DNA of 45,823 bases, from contig CALIAG010000056.1 in the NCBI GenBank assembly GCA_938041325.1, positions 1 to 45,823 on the forward strand, in the 5' to 3' direction. The DNA comes from an uncultured Saprospiraceae bacterium (lineage in GTDB: Bacteria; Bacteroidota; Bacteroidia; Chitinophagales; Saprospiraceae). Of the stretch, positions 8,838 to 17,895 are shown in pieces. The notes beneath the pieces were generated by a model, which saw nothing but the letters and a program-made list of their open reading frames with translations, was not told where the DNA came from and did no database searches. The translations under genes and the position numbers were made by a program. Every line of letters starts with the position of its first letter. The first letter of the stretch is position 1.

Positions 8838-9620
8838 CTAAAAGGATCCGAGCGAATCTGCCAGCGTTTCTTGTAATGGAACTTTTAGTTTTTTCAAAAA
8901 CAAAGACAACGCTTTCCTTTTTTCCGAATCCAATTCATAACTGATATATTTCGTAAAATACTCTTCCACACTAAACTCTGGAAAAGGAGGAACCATCAAC
9001 AAACTCAATTCTGGAATATGATCAATTCCATTTTTTAATTCAATATTGAATTGTTTAATAAAATCGGCAGGCAAAGGCTTATTGCTCACCCATGCAGCAA
9101 AAACAAACGGCAAGCCAGTATGCTTCATCCATACTTCTGCCAAATCATATCTGTATTCGAATTTTTTCTCAAAATCCAAAGCGCGATCGCCGATAATTAC
9201 TGCTCCGGTACTTCCCTGAACATTCTCTTCAAAACCGGGATATGCTTTTACAAATTGAGGTTTTAAATCCCAATACTCTTTGATAAGAATTTGTGCGAGT
9301 TGCACAGATGTTCGGGAGTGGTAATCCAAATAAATACGGTCCAGCTCTTCGATTGGTTTTTCAGCATATATACAAACCGTTCGAACCTCTCCTACTGCAC
9401 CAATACAGTAATCTGAAATAATATACGGGGTCTTTAAAGAAGGAATAACAGCTACAGGTACCAAGCCCAAATCAACTTCTCCAGATTCCAATTGCTTTGC
9501 ACACACACTTGGGATTTCCAAACGCAAATCAATTTGATCTTTCAGTTCACCTTGCACCAAACCATAAAGCAATGGCTTCGTATTCAAGTAACTTACTGCA
9601 ACCGTTTTAATCTTAGTCAT
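8838..9620 (-). CDS. mqnA: Chorismate dehydratase MqnA (futalosine menaquinone pathway)
   Basis: A 260-residue enzyme that dehydrates chorismate to 3-enolpyruvylbenzoate, the first step of the futalosine route to menaquinone. The family start motif V-S-Y-L-N-T-K-P-L is at residues 9-17, and the periplasmic-binding-protein-like fold includes the G-E-V-D-L-G-L-V-P and I-G-D-R-A-L segments. Length is typical. It starts 1 bp after the end of mqnE on the same strand, so the two first-stage enzymes are translationally linked. mqnB, mqnC and mqnD are not in the window. Confidence 0.93.
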   Translation of the reverse strand: MTKIKTVAVSYLNTKPLLYGLVQGELKDQIDLRLEIPSVCAKQLESGEVDLGLVPVAVIPSLKTPYIISDYCIGAVGEVRTVCIYAEKPIEELDRIYLDYHSRTSVQLAQILIKEYWDLKPQFVKAYPGFEENVQGSTGAVIIGDRALDFEKKFEYRYDLAEVWMKHTGLPFVFAAWVSNKPLPADFIKQFNIELKNGIDHIPELSLLMVPPFPEFSVEEYFTKYISYELDSEKRKALSLFLKKLKVPLQETLADSLGSF

Positions 9621-9621
9621 A

Positions 9622-10824
9622 CTAATCCTTATTCACTACCGGCAAAGAAATGTACCCTTTGAAATGATTGTCTTCTTCAAATTTTTCTTCGGTGTAGTCT
9701 TTTACAACCTTATATAAGGTATCTCTTTCTATCGGTTTTCGCCCTACTCTTCGAATTAATTGAACCAGTTCCTGCGTATTCATTGCAGGGGTTTGTTCTT
9801 CCGCTCCTGCCATAGAATAGATCTTGGTGGTGTCATCGATCGTGCCATCAATATCATCCACACCAAAAGCCAAAAGCATTTGGGCAACATTTCGCCCAAT
9901 CATAGGCCAGTATGCTTTTACATGATCAAAATTGTCTAAATAAATTCTGGCGACAGCATACATCTTCAAATCTTCAACAGTAGTCGATTCAGAGACATGA
10001 GACATTTGATTGCCTTTGTTCCTAAATTTTAATGGAATAAAAGTCTGGAAACCTCCAGTTCGATCTTGCAATTGTCGAAGCTGCTCCATATGATGGATAC
10101 GGTGTTTGTATTTTTCAATGTGTCCGTAAAGCATCGTTGCATTCGACCGCATGTCTAGCTTGTGCCATTCCTCGTGAATTTGCAACCATTCTTCTCCTGA
10201 GCATTTGCCACCAGCGATTTCATCTCTGATTTCAGGGTGAAAAATTTCCGCTCCTCCGCCAGGCATTGAATCCAGTCCAGCCTCTTTCATTAATTTCATC
10301 CCCTCCGCATAAGAGACTTTTCCTTTCTTAAAAATATAATGGTATTCAACCGGAGTCAACGCTTTTATATGCAATTCCGGTCGATGTTCTTTTATCGTTT
10401 TGAATAAATCAGTGTAAAACTTCAAATCATATTGCGGCAATACACCACCAACGATGTGCACTTCGGTCACTGGCTTATCATCATAGGTTTTGATGATGTC
10501 CATCATATCATCCTGCGTGTATTCCCAGCCTTCTTCTCGCTTCTTGATTAAACGCGAATAGCTGCAAAAAGTACAAGTGTATAAACAAACGTTGGTCGGT
10601 TCTAAGTGAAAATTCCGATTAAAATAAGTATTATCGCCATGCCGAGACTCTCGTATATGATTGGCTAAAGTTCCCAAGAATCCTAAAGGAGCTTCCTCAA
10701 ATAAGGTCAGGCCTTCTTCTTCCGAAATCCTTTCTTTCTTCAATACTTTTTCAGCAATTGCTTTTAAGTCTTGGCTTAGTGTGGAATCGTTCAGTAAACT
10801 TTTCAGATCAGAGGTTTGAATCAT
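9622..10824 (-). CDS. mqnE: Aminofutalosine synthase MqnE (radical SAM)
   Basis: A 400-residue radical SAM enzyme that joins 3-enolpyruvylbenzoate with a SAM-derived adenosyl radical to form aminofutalosine. The [4Fe-4S] motif is C-L-Y-T-C-T-F-C with Cys80, Cys84 and Cys87. The downstream S-M-P-G-G-G-A-E-I-F and N-A-T-M-L-Y-G-H segments are characteristic of MqnE rather than the related MqnC. Its ATG overlaps the TGA of the upstream glycosyltransferase gene by 4 bp (ATGA), and mqnA follows after 1 bp, so the three genes form one translationally coupled minus-strand operon. Confidence 0.92.
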   Translation of the reverse strand: MIQTSDLKSLLNDSTLSQDLKAIAEKVLKKERISEEEGLTLFEEAPLGFLGTLANHIRESRHGDNTYFNRNFHLEPTNVCLYTCTFCSYSRLIKKREEGWEYTQDDMMDIIKTYDDKPVTEVHIVGGVLPQYDLKFYTDLFKTIKEHRPELHIKALTPVEYHYIFKKGKVSYAEGMKLMKEAGLDSMPGGGAEIFHPEIRDEIAGGKCSGEEWLQIHEEWHKLDMRSNATMLYGHIEKYKHRIHHMEQLRQLQDRTGGFQTFIPLKFRNKGNQMSHVSESTTVEDLKMYAVARIYLDNFDHVKAYWPMIGRNVAQMLLAFGVDDIDGTIDDTTKIYSMAGAEEQTPAMNTQELVQLIRRVGRKPIERDTLYKVVKDYTEEKFEEDNHFKGYISLPVVNKD

Positions 10825-11963
10825 GAGTCTTGTATTTTTATTATCTCAGCGATGATTTTCTCAGCATTCTTTTCGTTAGAAAATTCTTGCAAAAGTAAAG
10901 ATTTTCGCTTTTCAATCTCTCCTTTTATAAAAGGTTCTTTAGAATATTTTAAAAATAAATCTTTTAATTCATTCCAGTCTTTGTAAGAATGCATTGCTTC
11001 TTCCGCCAATGCCCCCGTTAACATAATTTCGGGTACCAAACAATGCCTGCCAGCAAAAAGAGAATACAGCCATTTCAATTTAAAACCTGCTTTATGAAAA
11101 CCATGCAATAAGATCAGTTGAGCATCTTGGATAAGGTCATTCATCCTTGAATGTGTAACATTTTTTTCTAGATGAATGTTTTTAAAATCCATGCATTTCG
11201 ATTCAAATTCTTCACTTGGATTCTTACCAGCAATGTATAGCGGAAATTCCAACTCTTCACACATAGACATCAACTCAATTGCAGCATCTGCATTCTCACC
11301 AACACTTAAATCGCCATGAAAAAGGGCGTACTTGCCGGTCCCTGCTTTTGAAACCACCTTTTCATAAGGATGAAAAGCGGATACAAGTTTAACTGGAACA
11401 TCGATATGGCTTGAAAAAAAACTTTGATCAGACTTTGATATTGCCATAACAAAGTCAGCAGACTCAAGCAGTTTCAACTCTGATTTTTTTAAACGCTTCG
11501 ATTCAAAGTCCCAATATTGCCTTTTTAAGAATGGAGCAGAAGACGCATTGCTTAAGTTCTCATAATACCTGCTTTCTATATTATGTGTTCGTATTATTTT
11601 AATTCTATTCGTTAAATCGGGATGATTTGCATATCCAGAGCAATGGATTCCCTCAAAAAGAATAGGAAGGTTGTCTTGTTTTAAATTTTCTAGTAACAAG
11701 GTGTTCATTCGACTGCCGACAAAATAGGGCAAACCATTTACGACCGATGAAATTGGATTTATTCTCTTATAATAATATACATGCGAGCAAATAGTTTCTA
11801 ACTCCTTTTGCTTTGTTCTTTCGCCATATTCAAAACAATGCAAAACTACCTCTACTCCACTATTTCTCAATGCTTTTAGTTTATAAAACACATCAATCAC
11901 ACCTCCATAATCTGGAGGATACGGAATGCTAAAAGCTACAAGATGAAGTTTCATCGATTTCAT
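10821..11963 (-). CDS. Glycosyltransferase-like protein
   Basis: A 380-residue protein that looks like a GT4/GT-B glycosyltransferase. It begins with a Rossmann strand followed by P-Y-P-P-D-Y-G-G, the usual acceptor-side loop of this fold. The middle has I-R-T-H-N-I-E-S and a S-A-D-F-V-M-A-I-S-K segment. The C-terminal half contains a K-Y-A-L-F-H-G-D-L strand near residue 210, but the usual E-x7-E sugar-nucleotide motif is weak. Substrate is unknown. It is the first gene of an operon with mqnE and mqnA, with a 4-bp overlap, although no link to quinone synthesis is known. Residue count and N-terminal motif support the family; activity is uncertain. Confidence 0.75.
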   Translation of the reverse strand: MKSMKLHLVAFSIPYPPDYGGVIDVFYKLKALRNSGVEVVLHCFEYGERTKQKELETICSHVYYYKRINPISSVVNGLPYFVGSRMNTLLLENLKQDNLPILFEGIHCSGYANHPDLTNRIKIIRTHNIESRYYENLSNASSAPFLKRQYWDFESKRLKKSELKLLESADFVMAISKSDQSFFSSHIDVPVKLVSAFHPYEKVVSKAGTGKYALFHGDLSVGENADAAIELMSMCEELEFPLYIAGKNPSEEFESKCMDFKNIHLEKNVTHSRMNDLIQDAQLILLHGFHKAGFKLKWLYSLFAGRHCLVPEIMLTGALAEEAMHSYKDWNELKDLFLKYSKEPFIKGEIEKRKSLLLQEFSNEKNAEKIIAEIIKIQDS

Positions 11964-12323
11964 TTAATATAAAAAATACAGGTTTCTATTGATTTCATAA
12001 ACGAATAAAGAGCCGAAGTGATCAATACAAACGTTTCCATAAAGAAGTTAAAATGTCTCTTACCAAATAAAAAATGACATATTGTTTGGCAAATGAAATC
12101 AAATTTCGTCTGAATATGTTAGTTTTGTTAATCTATTTAGGCATTTTAAGTTTTTACCCCATCAAGTTAGCCAACAATTTCAGCCTGTAATTGCTCTGTA
12201 ATACATCATTTTTCGTGTGATTTAAAATTAATTTTAATTTCATATGAATATATTGTTTTGCCTTAGCGAAAATTCACTAAATTCAACAACTATTATCTAT
12301 TAACTCTGAATACATTTAAGCGC
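11964..12323. other. 360-bp divergent intergenic region
   Basis: This AT-rich region separates the minus-strand glycosyltransferase/mqn operon from the plus-strand TonB receptor and should hold both promoters. On the plus strand TAGTTTTG at 12120-12127 matches the -7 consensus, and TTGTTTTG at 12253-12260 matches at seven of eight positions. Directly after the latter lies TTAGCGAAAATTC (12263-12275), which recurs in the fadN leader. No credible ORF or RNA gene was seen. Confidence 0.4.
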
Positions 12324-15158
12324 ATGAAATTTCGTTACCCCCTTCTTTTGCCAATTTTTATTTTATTGAGCGTTTTTCCGCAATTTTCGGATGCCCAAAT
12401 TACCATCAAAGGTGTCGTACAGGATTCTGGAAATAAAGACCCCTTAATCGGTGCTGCCATCGTGATGAAGAACAACCCTTCATCTGGTACAACCACGGAT
12501 TTTGACGGAAATTTTGAATTTAAAATCAAAGATGCTCTCCCTGCAACTGTTGTTGTCTCTTATTTGGGTTATTCCTCCAAAGATTTTGTCATCACTGCTG
12601 AAGACAAAAACATGGTCATTGAATTGGGAGAAGATGCTGTAACTATTGATGTCGTTGAAGTAACAGGTCAACGGATTTCTGATAAACAGAAAGCTGCGCC
12701 ATTGACCATAGAAACGATGGATCTTTTAGCCATTAAAGAAACTCCTTCTGATAACTTTTATGACGGGTTGGGTTCCATGAAAGGCGTAGACCTTACTGCA
12801 GCCAGTTTAGGTTTTAAAGTAATCAACACACGGGGCTTCAACTCTACCAGTCCTGTAAGATCTTTGCAGATTATTGACGGTGTTGATAATCAAGCGCCTG
12901 GTTTGAATTTTTCTTTAGGAAACTTCTTAGGAACATCAGAATTAGATGTTTTAAAAGTTGACCTGATACAAGGAGCAAGTTCTGCTTTTTTCGGCCCTAA
13001 TGCCTTTAATGGTGTGATTGCGATGGAAACTAAAAACCCATTCTTTCAAAAAGGATTGGCAGCTTCAGTAAAATTCGGAGAACGACAGATGTTTGATACC
13101 GCTATCCGATATGCAGATGCATTTAAAAATAAAGATGGAAATGACTTTTTTGCCTTCAAACTGAACTTCTTTTATCTAAGAGCAAATGATTGGGAAGCCG
13201 ATAATGAAGATCCCGTTTTTGATACGGAAACAGATAGAACTAACCCAGGAAGATACGATGCAGTTAATGTTTATGGTGATGAATATGTCCGTAACTTTGA
13301 CTTTACGGGTGTCGCACCTTGGAATTTCGTAGGGATTGGACAGTACCACAGAACAGGTTACGCAGAACGTGATTTGGTTGATTATGATACCAGAAATACA
13401 AAGGCAAATGTAGCGCTCCACTTTAGAACAAAACCTGAAATGGATTCCGAATCTCCTGAATTTATCATTAGTTCTAGCTTTGGTGCTGGAACAACGGTTT
13501 ATCAAGGAGACAACAGATTCAGTTTAAAAAATATATTGTTTTTCCAAAACAGATTGGAATACCGCAAAAGAGATAAATGGTTTATCAGGGCCTATACTAC
13601 TGCAGAAGATGCAGGAGATTCTTATGATCCATATTTCACGGCTTTGGCTTTGCAAGATAGAGCAAGAAGTAATGGTAACTGGGGATTGAGATATACCAAC
13701 CACTGGAGAGGAGAAATAGAACCAAGAATTAACGAACTTGGCTACCCAGAATTAGGACCATTGCAATTTGATTCAAATGGTGCACTTATCACAGATGAAA
13801 ACGGAATTCCCGTAAGAGATTTTGATAATGTAGCTGCTGAAAACTGGTTGACTCAATTCTCCGATAGCTTAACAATTTGGCACAATGAAACTGAAATTGT
13901 TGCCAACTCTGGAGGAGGAGGTGAACCTTTTTTCCAACCAGGAACAGAACGATTTGAAGAAGCATTCGAAGACATTAGAACAAGGCTATCAAACACAGAA
14001 GAAGGAGGAACAAGATTTCATGATAAATCATCTTTATACCATGTGCATGGTGAATATAAAATGACACCTAAATGGACGGATGAATGGGTGATTGGTGCCA
14101 ATGCAAGATATTATACTCCTGAATCAAAAGGAACGATATTTTACGATACAATGGGTATCGAAATTACCAACTTCGAGGCGGGAATGTATACAGGTATTCA
14201 AAAGAAATTTTCTGAAAATAAATTCATTTTTAATGCTACCATCCGTGTGGATAAAAATGAGAATTTTCCATTACTTGCCTCCCCTGCCGTTTCATTGGTT
14301 TACAAACCTAAACCGGGTAACTTCCTAAGAGCATCATTTAGTGCTGCAATTAGAAACCCTACACTTTCAGATCAGTACCTATTCTTGAATGTAGGTCGAG
14401 CTACATTAGCTGGTAATTTGGAAGGAGTTGAAGGCTTATATACCATAGAATCTTTTTTAGATTATGTTGATTTAAGAAACCCTTCTATTCTGGAATCTTT
14501 CGACATCCCTCCTATTGTACCAGAAAAAGTAAAAACTTTTGAGATTGGTTACCGTACAACTTTATTCAATAGTCTTTATGTAGATGCAGGCTATTACTTT
14601 AATATTTACAATGATTTCTTAGGGTGTAGATTAGGAGTAGGAAGTGATTTTGATGAATTAGGAACGCCGATAGATGTAACTGCGTTCCGTTATTCTGCGA
14701 ATTCATTAAACGAAGTAACCACACAAGGTTTTGCAATAGGCTTGAATTATTATTTCTGGGACTTCTTTGGTATAAATGGAAATTATTCTTGGAACAAATT
14801 AAATAAAGCATTTCCGGATGACCCTATTATTCCAGCATTTAATACACCAGAACACAAGTTCAATATTGGTATTTCTGGTAGAAACATCAGTACAAGAACA
14901 CTAAAGAATCTTGGATTTAATATTAACTACAAATGGATACAAGGGTTTATTTTTGAAGGATCTCCTCAGTTTACAGGATTCATCCCTACTTATTCCCTTA
15001 TGGACGCGCAGGTAAATTACAAGTTTGAAAGAATACACACGACGTTGAAAATAGGGGCTTCAAATGCTTTGAACAATAAACAGTTTCAAACTTACGGTGG
15101 CCCTAGAATAGGACGATTGGCTTACATTTCTTTGGTTTATGACTTTAAGAAAAAATAA
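12324..15158 (+). CDS. TonB-dependent outer-membrane receptor with carboxypeptidase-regulatory-like domain
   Basis: A 944-residue outer-membrane receptor. The signal peptide ends near A24 (S-D-A before Gln). Residues 27-110 form the regulatory-like beta-sandwich with the Bacteroidota hallmarks F-D-G-N-F-E-F and Y-L-G-Y. The plug spans about 120-235 (V-I-N-T-R-G-F-N-S, I-I-D-G-V-D-N and V-D-L-I-Q-G-A-S-S-A-F-F-G-P-N-A-F-N-G-V). A long barrel ends in a lysine-rich tail after L-V-Y-D-F. The plug pattern resembles ligand-gated porins without a SusD partner. It is followed after 43 bp by a T9SS-secreted esterase-fold protein, suggesting the two act together at the surface. Substrate unknown. Confidence 0.9.
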   Translation: MKFRYPLLLPIFILLSVFPQFSDAQITIKGVVQDSGNKDPLIGAAIVMKNNPSSGTTTDFDGNFEFKIKDALPATVVVSYLGYSSKDFVITAEDKNMVIELGEDAVTIDVVEVTGQRISDKQKAAPLTIETMDLLAIKETPSDNFYDGLGSMKGVDLTAASLGFKVINTRGFNSTSPVRSLQIIDGVDNQAPGLNFSLGNFLGTSELDVLKVDLIQGASSAFFGPNAFNGVIAMETKNPFFQKGLAASVKFGERQMFDTAIRYADAFKNKDGNDFFAFKLNFFYLRANDWEADNEDPVFDTETDRTNPGRYDAVNVYGDEYVRNFDFTGVAPWNFVGIGQYHRTGYAERDLVDYDTRNTKANVALHFRTKPEMDSESPEFIISSSFGAGTTVYQGDNRFSLKNILFFQNRLEYRKRDKWFIRAYTTAEDAGDSYDPYFTALALQDRARSNGNWGLRYTNHWRGEIEPRINELGYPELGPLQFDSNGALITDENGIPVRDFDNVAAENWLTQFSDSLTIWHNETEIVANSGGGGEPFFQPGTERFEEAFEDIRTRLSNTEEGGTRFHDKSSLYHVHGEYKMTPKWTDEWVIGANARYYTPESKGTIFYDTMGIEITNFEAGMYTGIQKKFSENKFIFNATIRVDKNENFPLLASPAVSLVYKPKPGNFLRASFSAAIRNPTLSDQYLFLNVGRATLAGNLEGVEGLYTIESFLDYVDLRNPSILESFDIPPIVPEKVKTFEIGYRTTLFNSLYVDAGYYFNIYNDFLGCRLGVGSDFDELGTPIDVTAFRYSANSLNEVTTQGFAIGLNYYFWDFFGINGNYSWNKLNKAFPDDPIIPAFNTPEHKFNIGISGRNISTRTLKNLGFNINYKWIQGFIFEGSPQFTGFIPTYSLMDAQVNYKFERIHTTLKIGASNALNNKQFQTYGGPRIGRLAYISLVYDFKKK

Positions 15159-15201
15159 AAAAAATTCGCAATACACATTTAATTAATCAAAACACAGATT
15201 T

Positions 15202-16827
15202 ATGAAAAAATTAAACACGCTTCTATTTTTATTTATAATGCTGACTTCTTTTGGAAGTTTACAGGCACAAGAGAGATACTTAGATGAAGTATTTACTGAT
15301 GTGACTGTTACGAACGATGTCACTTATGGCGTGAATGCAACCGTACTTTTTGTTGGTACATTAGGAGAAGCAGTACCACAAGCGCTTCAGATGGATGTTT
15401 ATGAGCCAGAAGGTGATACGGAAACAAATAGACCAGTAATTATCTACTTGGTTACCGGTAACTTTTTACCTCAACCTAACTTTTGTAGCTCAGGAGGCTG
15501 GGGAAGAACTGATAAGCCTGTTGTTGAAATAGCAACTAGATTGGCTAAAAGAGGTTATGTAGTAGCAGTAGCTTCCTATCGTCTAGGTTGGAATCCTGCA
15601 GCATCTACACAAGATGAAAGAACATTCCAATTAATCAATGCAGCTTATCGAGGAACGCAAGATGCAAGAACTTGTGTTAGATTTTTCAGAAAAGATGCTG
15701 CTGAAGGCGACAATCAATTCGGAATCAATCCTGAAGCTGTTACTTACTGGGGTCAAGGAACCGGTGGATATGTAGCTTTCGGAGCTGCGTCTATCGATAC
15801 TTATGCTGATATCGCTTCACCACCAAAATTCAACATCGAAGTGCCAGGCATTGGTGCAGTACCAATGGTTTTGGAAGGAATCAATGGAGATGTTACTGGA
15901 GAATCAGTAGGAATCGTTGATGCTTTGGGAGCGATGCTTCTTCCTTTTCCTGAAGGAGATACTTTATGTTACCCTAATCATGTTGGATATGATTCTGATG
16001 TTCAGTTGTGTGTAAACATGGGTGGAGCTGTTGGAGATCTTTCATGGATTAATGAAGGCGATCCTGCATTCATCAGTTACCATGTACCAAATGATTCTTT
16101 GGCTCCTTATGAAGAATTCACTTTGACTGTACCAACTACTTGTGATTTAATTGTAGAGGTACAAGGATCCTATTTAGTGCAACAAAAAGCAGCAATGCTT
16201 GGTTTGAACGATGCTTTTGCTGGTGCAAATTTCAGAGATGATTTTGATCCGTACACTGATCGTGCAAATTCAATCAATGATGGATATGATGGTCTGTTTC
16301 CATTCCAATATCCAGAGATTCCAACTCCAACAACTTGTTTTTCTACGTTGACAGTAACTTCTCCTTGGGAGTACTGGGATGCAGCAGAATATTCAGCTGT
16401 TGACTGTCCGTTGAATCCTGGTGTGAATATGCACTTGGTTGGCTTATCAGGAAATCCAAATATGTCTGAAGCAAACGGAATGGCATACATTGACACAATG
16501 ATCAACTATTTTGTACCTAGAGCTTGTTTAGCATTGGGTCTTGGCGCTTGTGAGGATATTGTATCAGTTGATGAATTAACTGCAGCAGATGTTCAGTTAA
16601 AAACAGCACCGAATCCTTCTTCTAACGAAATCGTATTCTCTACGAATACTGAATTCCCAATTCAAAATATCACTATTCTTGATGTAAGTGGCCGTGAAGT
16701 TCAAAATCATTTGAACATCAACCAAAACCAACACATTATTTATAAAGGTGATCTGAATCCTGGAATTTATATTGCTACTGTACAATTTGAAGACGGAATT
16801 GTAACCAGTAAATTGGTTTTCAACTAA
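15202..16827 (+). CDS. T9SS-secreted alpha/beta-hydrolase-fold protein lacking the catalytic serine
   Basis: A 541-residue exported protein. Residues 1-22 are a signal peptide (cut after Q-A, before Q-E). Residues 60-205 follow the carboxylesterase/lipase pattern: L-Q-M-D-V-Y-E-P, R-P-V-I-I-Y-L, R-G-Y-V-V-A-V-A-S-Y-R-L-G-W, then a nucleophile elbow. The elbow reads G-Q-G-T-G-G (184-189) instead of G-x-S-x-G, so Gly186 replaces the serine. The HGGG oxyanion strand is also absent (L-V-T-G-N-F). Residues about 465-541 are a type A T9SS sorting domain (A-P-N-P-S-S, D-V-S-G-R-E-V, L-N-P-G-I-Y, ending K-L-V-F-N). It is probably surface-attached, acting with the upstream receptor as a binding protein or with altered catalysis. 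Confidence 0.82.
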   Translation: MKKLNTLLFLFIMLTSFGSLQAQERYLDEVFTDVTVTNDVTYGVNATVLFVGTLGEAVPQALQMDVYEPEGDTETNRPVIIYLVTGNFLPQPNFCSSGGWGRTDKPVVEIATRLAKRGYVVAVASYRLGWNPAASTQDERTFQLINAAYRGTQDARTCVRFFRKDAAEGDNQFGINPEAVTYWGQGTGGYVAFGAASIDTYADIASPPKFNIEVPGIGAVPMVLEGINGDVTGESVGIVDALGAMLLPFPEGDTLCYPNHVGYDSDVQLCVNMGGAVGDLSWINEGDPAFISYHVPNDSLAPYEEFTLTVPTTCDLIVEVQGSYLVQQKAAMLGLNDAFAGANFRDDFDPYTDRANSINDGYDGLFPFQYPEIPTPTTCFSTLTVTSPWEYWDAAEYSAVDCPLNPGVNMHLVGLSGNPNMSEANGMAYIDTMINYFVPRACLALGLGACEDIVSVDELTAADVQLKTAPNPSSNEIVFSTNTEFPIQNITILDVSGREVQNHLNINQNQHIIYKGDLNPGIYIATVQFEDGIVTSKLVFN

Positions 16828-16853
16828 GATTTTAAATTAGATTTTATAAAAAA

Positions 16854-16886
16854 GCCCCTTGTTGGATTGTCCAGCAAGGGGTTTTT
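16854..16886 (+). terminator. Intrinsic terminator after the receptor/T9SS-protein operon
   Basis: A 12-bp stem with one G-T wobble (CCCCTTGTTGGA at 16855-16866 with TCCAGCAAGGGG at 16870-16881) is followed by five T residues. It lies 27 bp after the stop codon of the secreted protein gene. Confidence 0.85.
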
Positions 16887-17202
16887 GCATGCCTTTTCGC
16901 CAAATATCCAAAAACCTTCGTTTTGGACCATTTGATCCAATTTTACTCCACTTCGATCGAATATACTTCCTTTCCGACCTTCTTTTCTTCAATCTTTACC
17001 TCGCTTTGAAGGCTTTTCTTAGTGAGTGCAAAGTCAAATGATTTATAAAAAACGAATTGATATTCGATAAAACAAAATACGTCATTGGCTTTATTTGCAA
17101 CGTTTGCGCTCCTCTTTCCCGCTAAATTGATTAATAATTAGCAAGAAGAATCAAAAGTCATTTTTTAAATACTCAGTGTACTAAGTTGCTTTATATTTTT
17201 AA
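16887..17202. other. 316-bp intergenic region
   Basis: No credible gene. A 60-codon open frame overlaps the terminator hairpin and looks spurious. The region should contain the promoter of the lipid gene cluster, but I found no full TAnnTTTG match; TTTATTTG at 17090-17097 is one mismatch away. TAAATAC and TACTAAG near 17166-17186 resemble the heptad repeats seen elsewhere, but too weakly to call. Confidence 0.4.
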
Positions 17203-17853
17203 ATGAATTTATTACACAGAGTATTAAACCTAACAAAACCTGATCTTATGCTTTCAGTCTATAATCTAAAGCCAGGGTTTCAGAAAAAATTAACTCCTGT
17301 TTGCAATTACCTTTTTCAAAAAGGAGTTACTGCGAATCAAATAACGATAGCCTCAATATTCTTATCCGCCTTGATCGGAGGTTTGTTTTTATTGCACCCC
17401 GACCATCGCTTCACACTATTAATTGTGCCGCTAGGCCTGCTCTTGCGCATGGCCTTAAACGCAATTGATGGAATGATAGCCAGACGATACGATATGCAAA
17501 GTCGACTTGGTGAGGTCCTAAACGAAGCAGGAGATGTGATTTCTGATTTGATGATCATTTTCCCACTTATTATAATTCCTCAAATCCACAGTTATGTAAT
17601 CATCGTTTTCGCAGTGCTTGCCATGCTGAATGAATATGCCGGGATACTTGGCAAAGCCTTGGGCGGTGAAAGACGATACGAAGGACCAATGGGGAAAAGT
17701 GATCGGGCATTACTCATCTCTATATTTTCTATATTCCTATTTTTCCTACCCCACTTAGCCGTTGCAGGCAATTGGATATTTTCCATAGCCTCTTTGCTCC
17801 TACTATTAAGTACCTGGATCCGATTAAAAAAATCTGTCGAAGAAGCGAAGTAA
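17203..17853 (+). CDS. CDP-alcohol phosphatidyltransferase family protein (YnbA-like)
   Basis: A 216-residue polytopic membrane protein of the family that transfers a phosphatidyl group from CDP-diacylglycerol to an alcohol. The signature D-x2-D-G-x2-A-R-x8-G-x3-D-x3-D appears as N86-A-I-D89-G-M-I-A-R ... G103 ... N107 ... D111, so the first and third aspartates are Asn. Both normally bind the divalent metals. The R-M-A-L-N-A-I-D-G segment and G-P-M-G-K-S-D-R-A-L near 160-170 match, from memory, E. coli YnbA, whose product is undefined. About five or six membrane segments are visible. It is the first gene of a five-gene cluster with a CdsA-type protein, PlsC, a small transporter and a hydrolase-like protein. 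The head-group alcohol is unknown. Confidence 0.85.
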   Translation: MNLLHRVLNLTKPDLMLSVYNLKPGFQKKLTPVCNYLFQKGVTANQITIASIFLSALIGGLFLLHPDHRFTLLIVPLGLLLRMALNAIDGMIARRYDMQSRLGEVLNEAGDVISDLMIIFPLIIIPQIHSYVIIVFAVLAMLNEYAGILGKALGGERRYEGPMGKSDRALLISIFSIFLFFLPHLAVAGNWIFSIASLLLLLSTWIRLKKSVEEAK

Positions 17854-17895
17854 AAGTCGACTGGATTTTATTTCATCATTCTAAAAATTTCGAAA

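Noticed and set aside
16859-17041. 60-codon open frame after the T9SS-protein gene
   Set aside because: It starts inside the terminator hairpin, has no recognisable domain and no better start signal; composition looks non-coding.
17166-17186. Heptad-like units (TAAATAC, TACTAAG) before the lipid cluster
   Set aside because: Only two imperfect units with no regular 7-bp period; chance in AT-rich sequence is likely.
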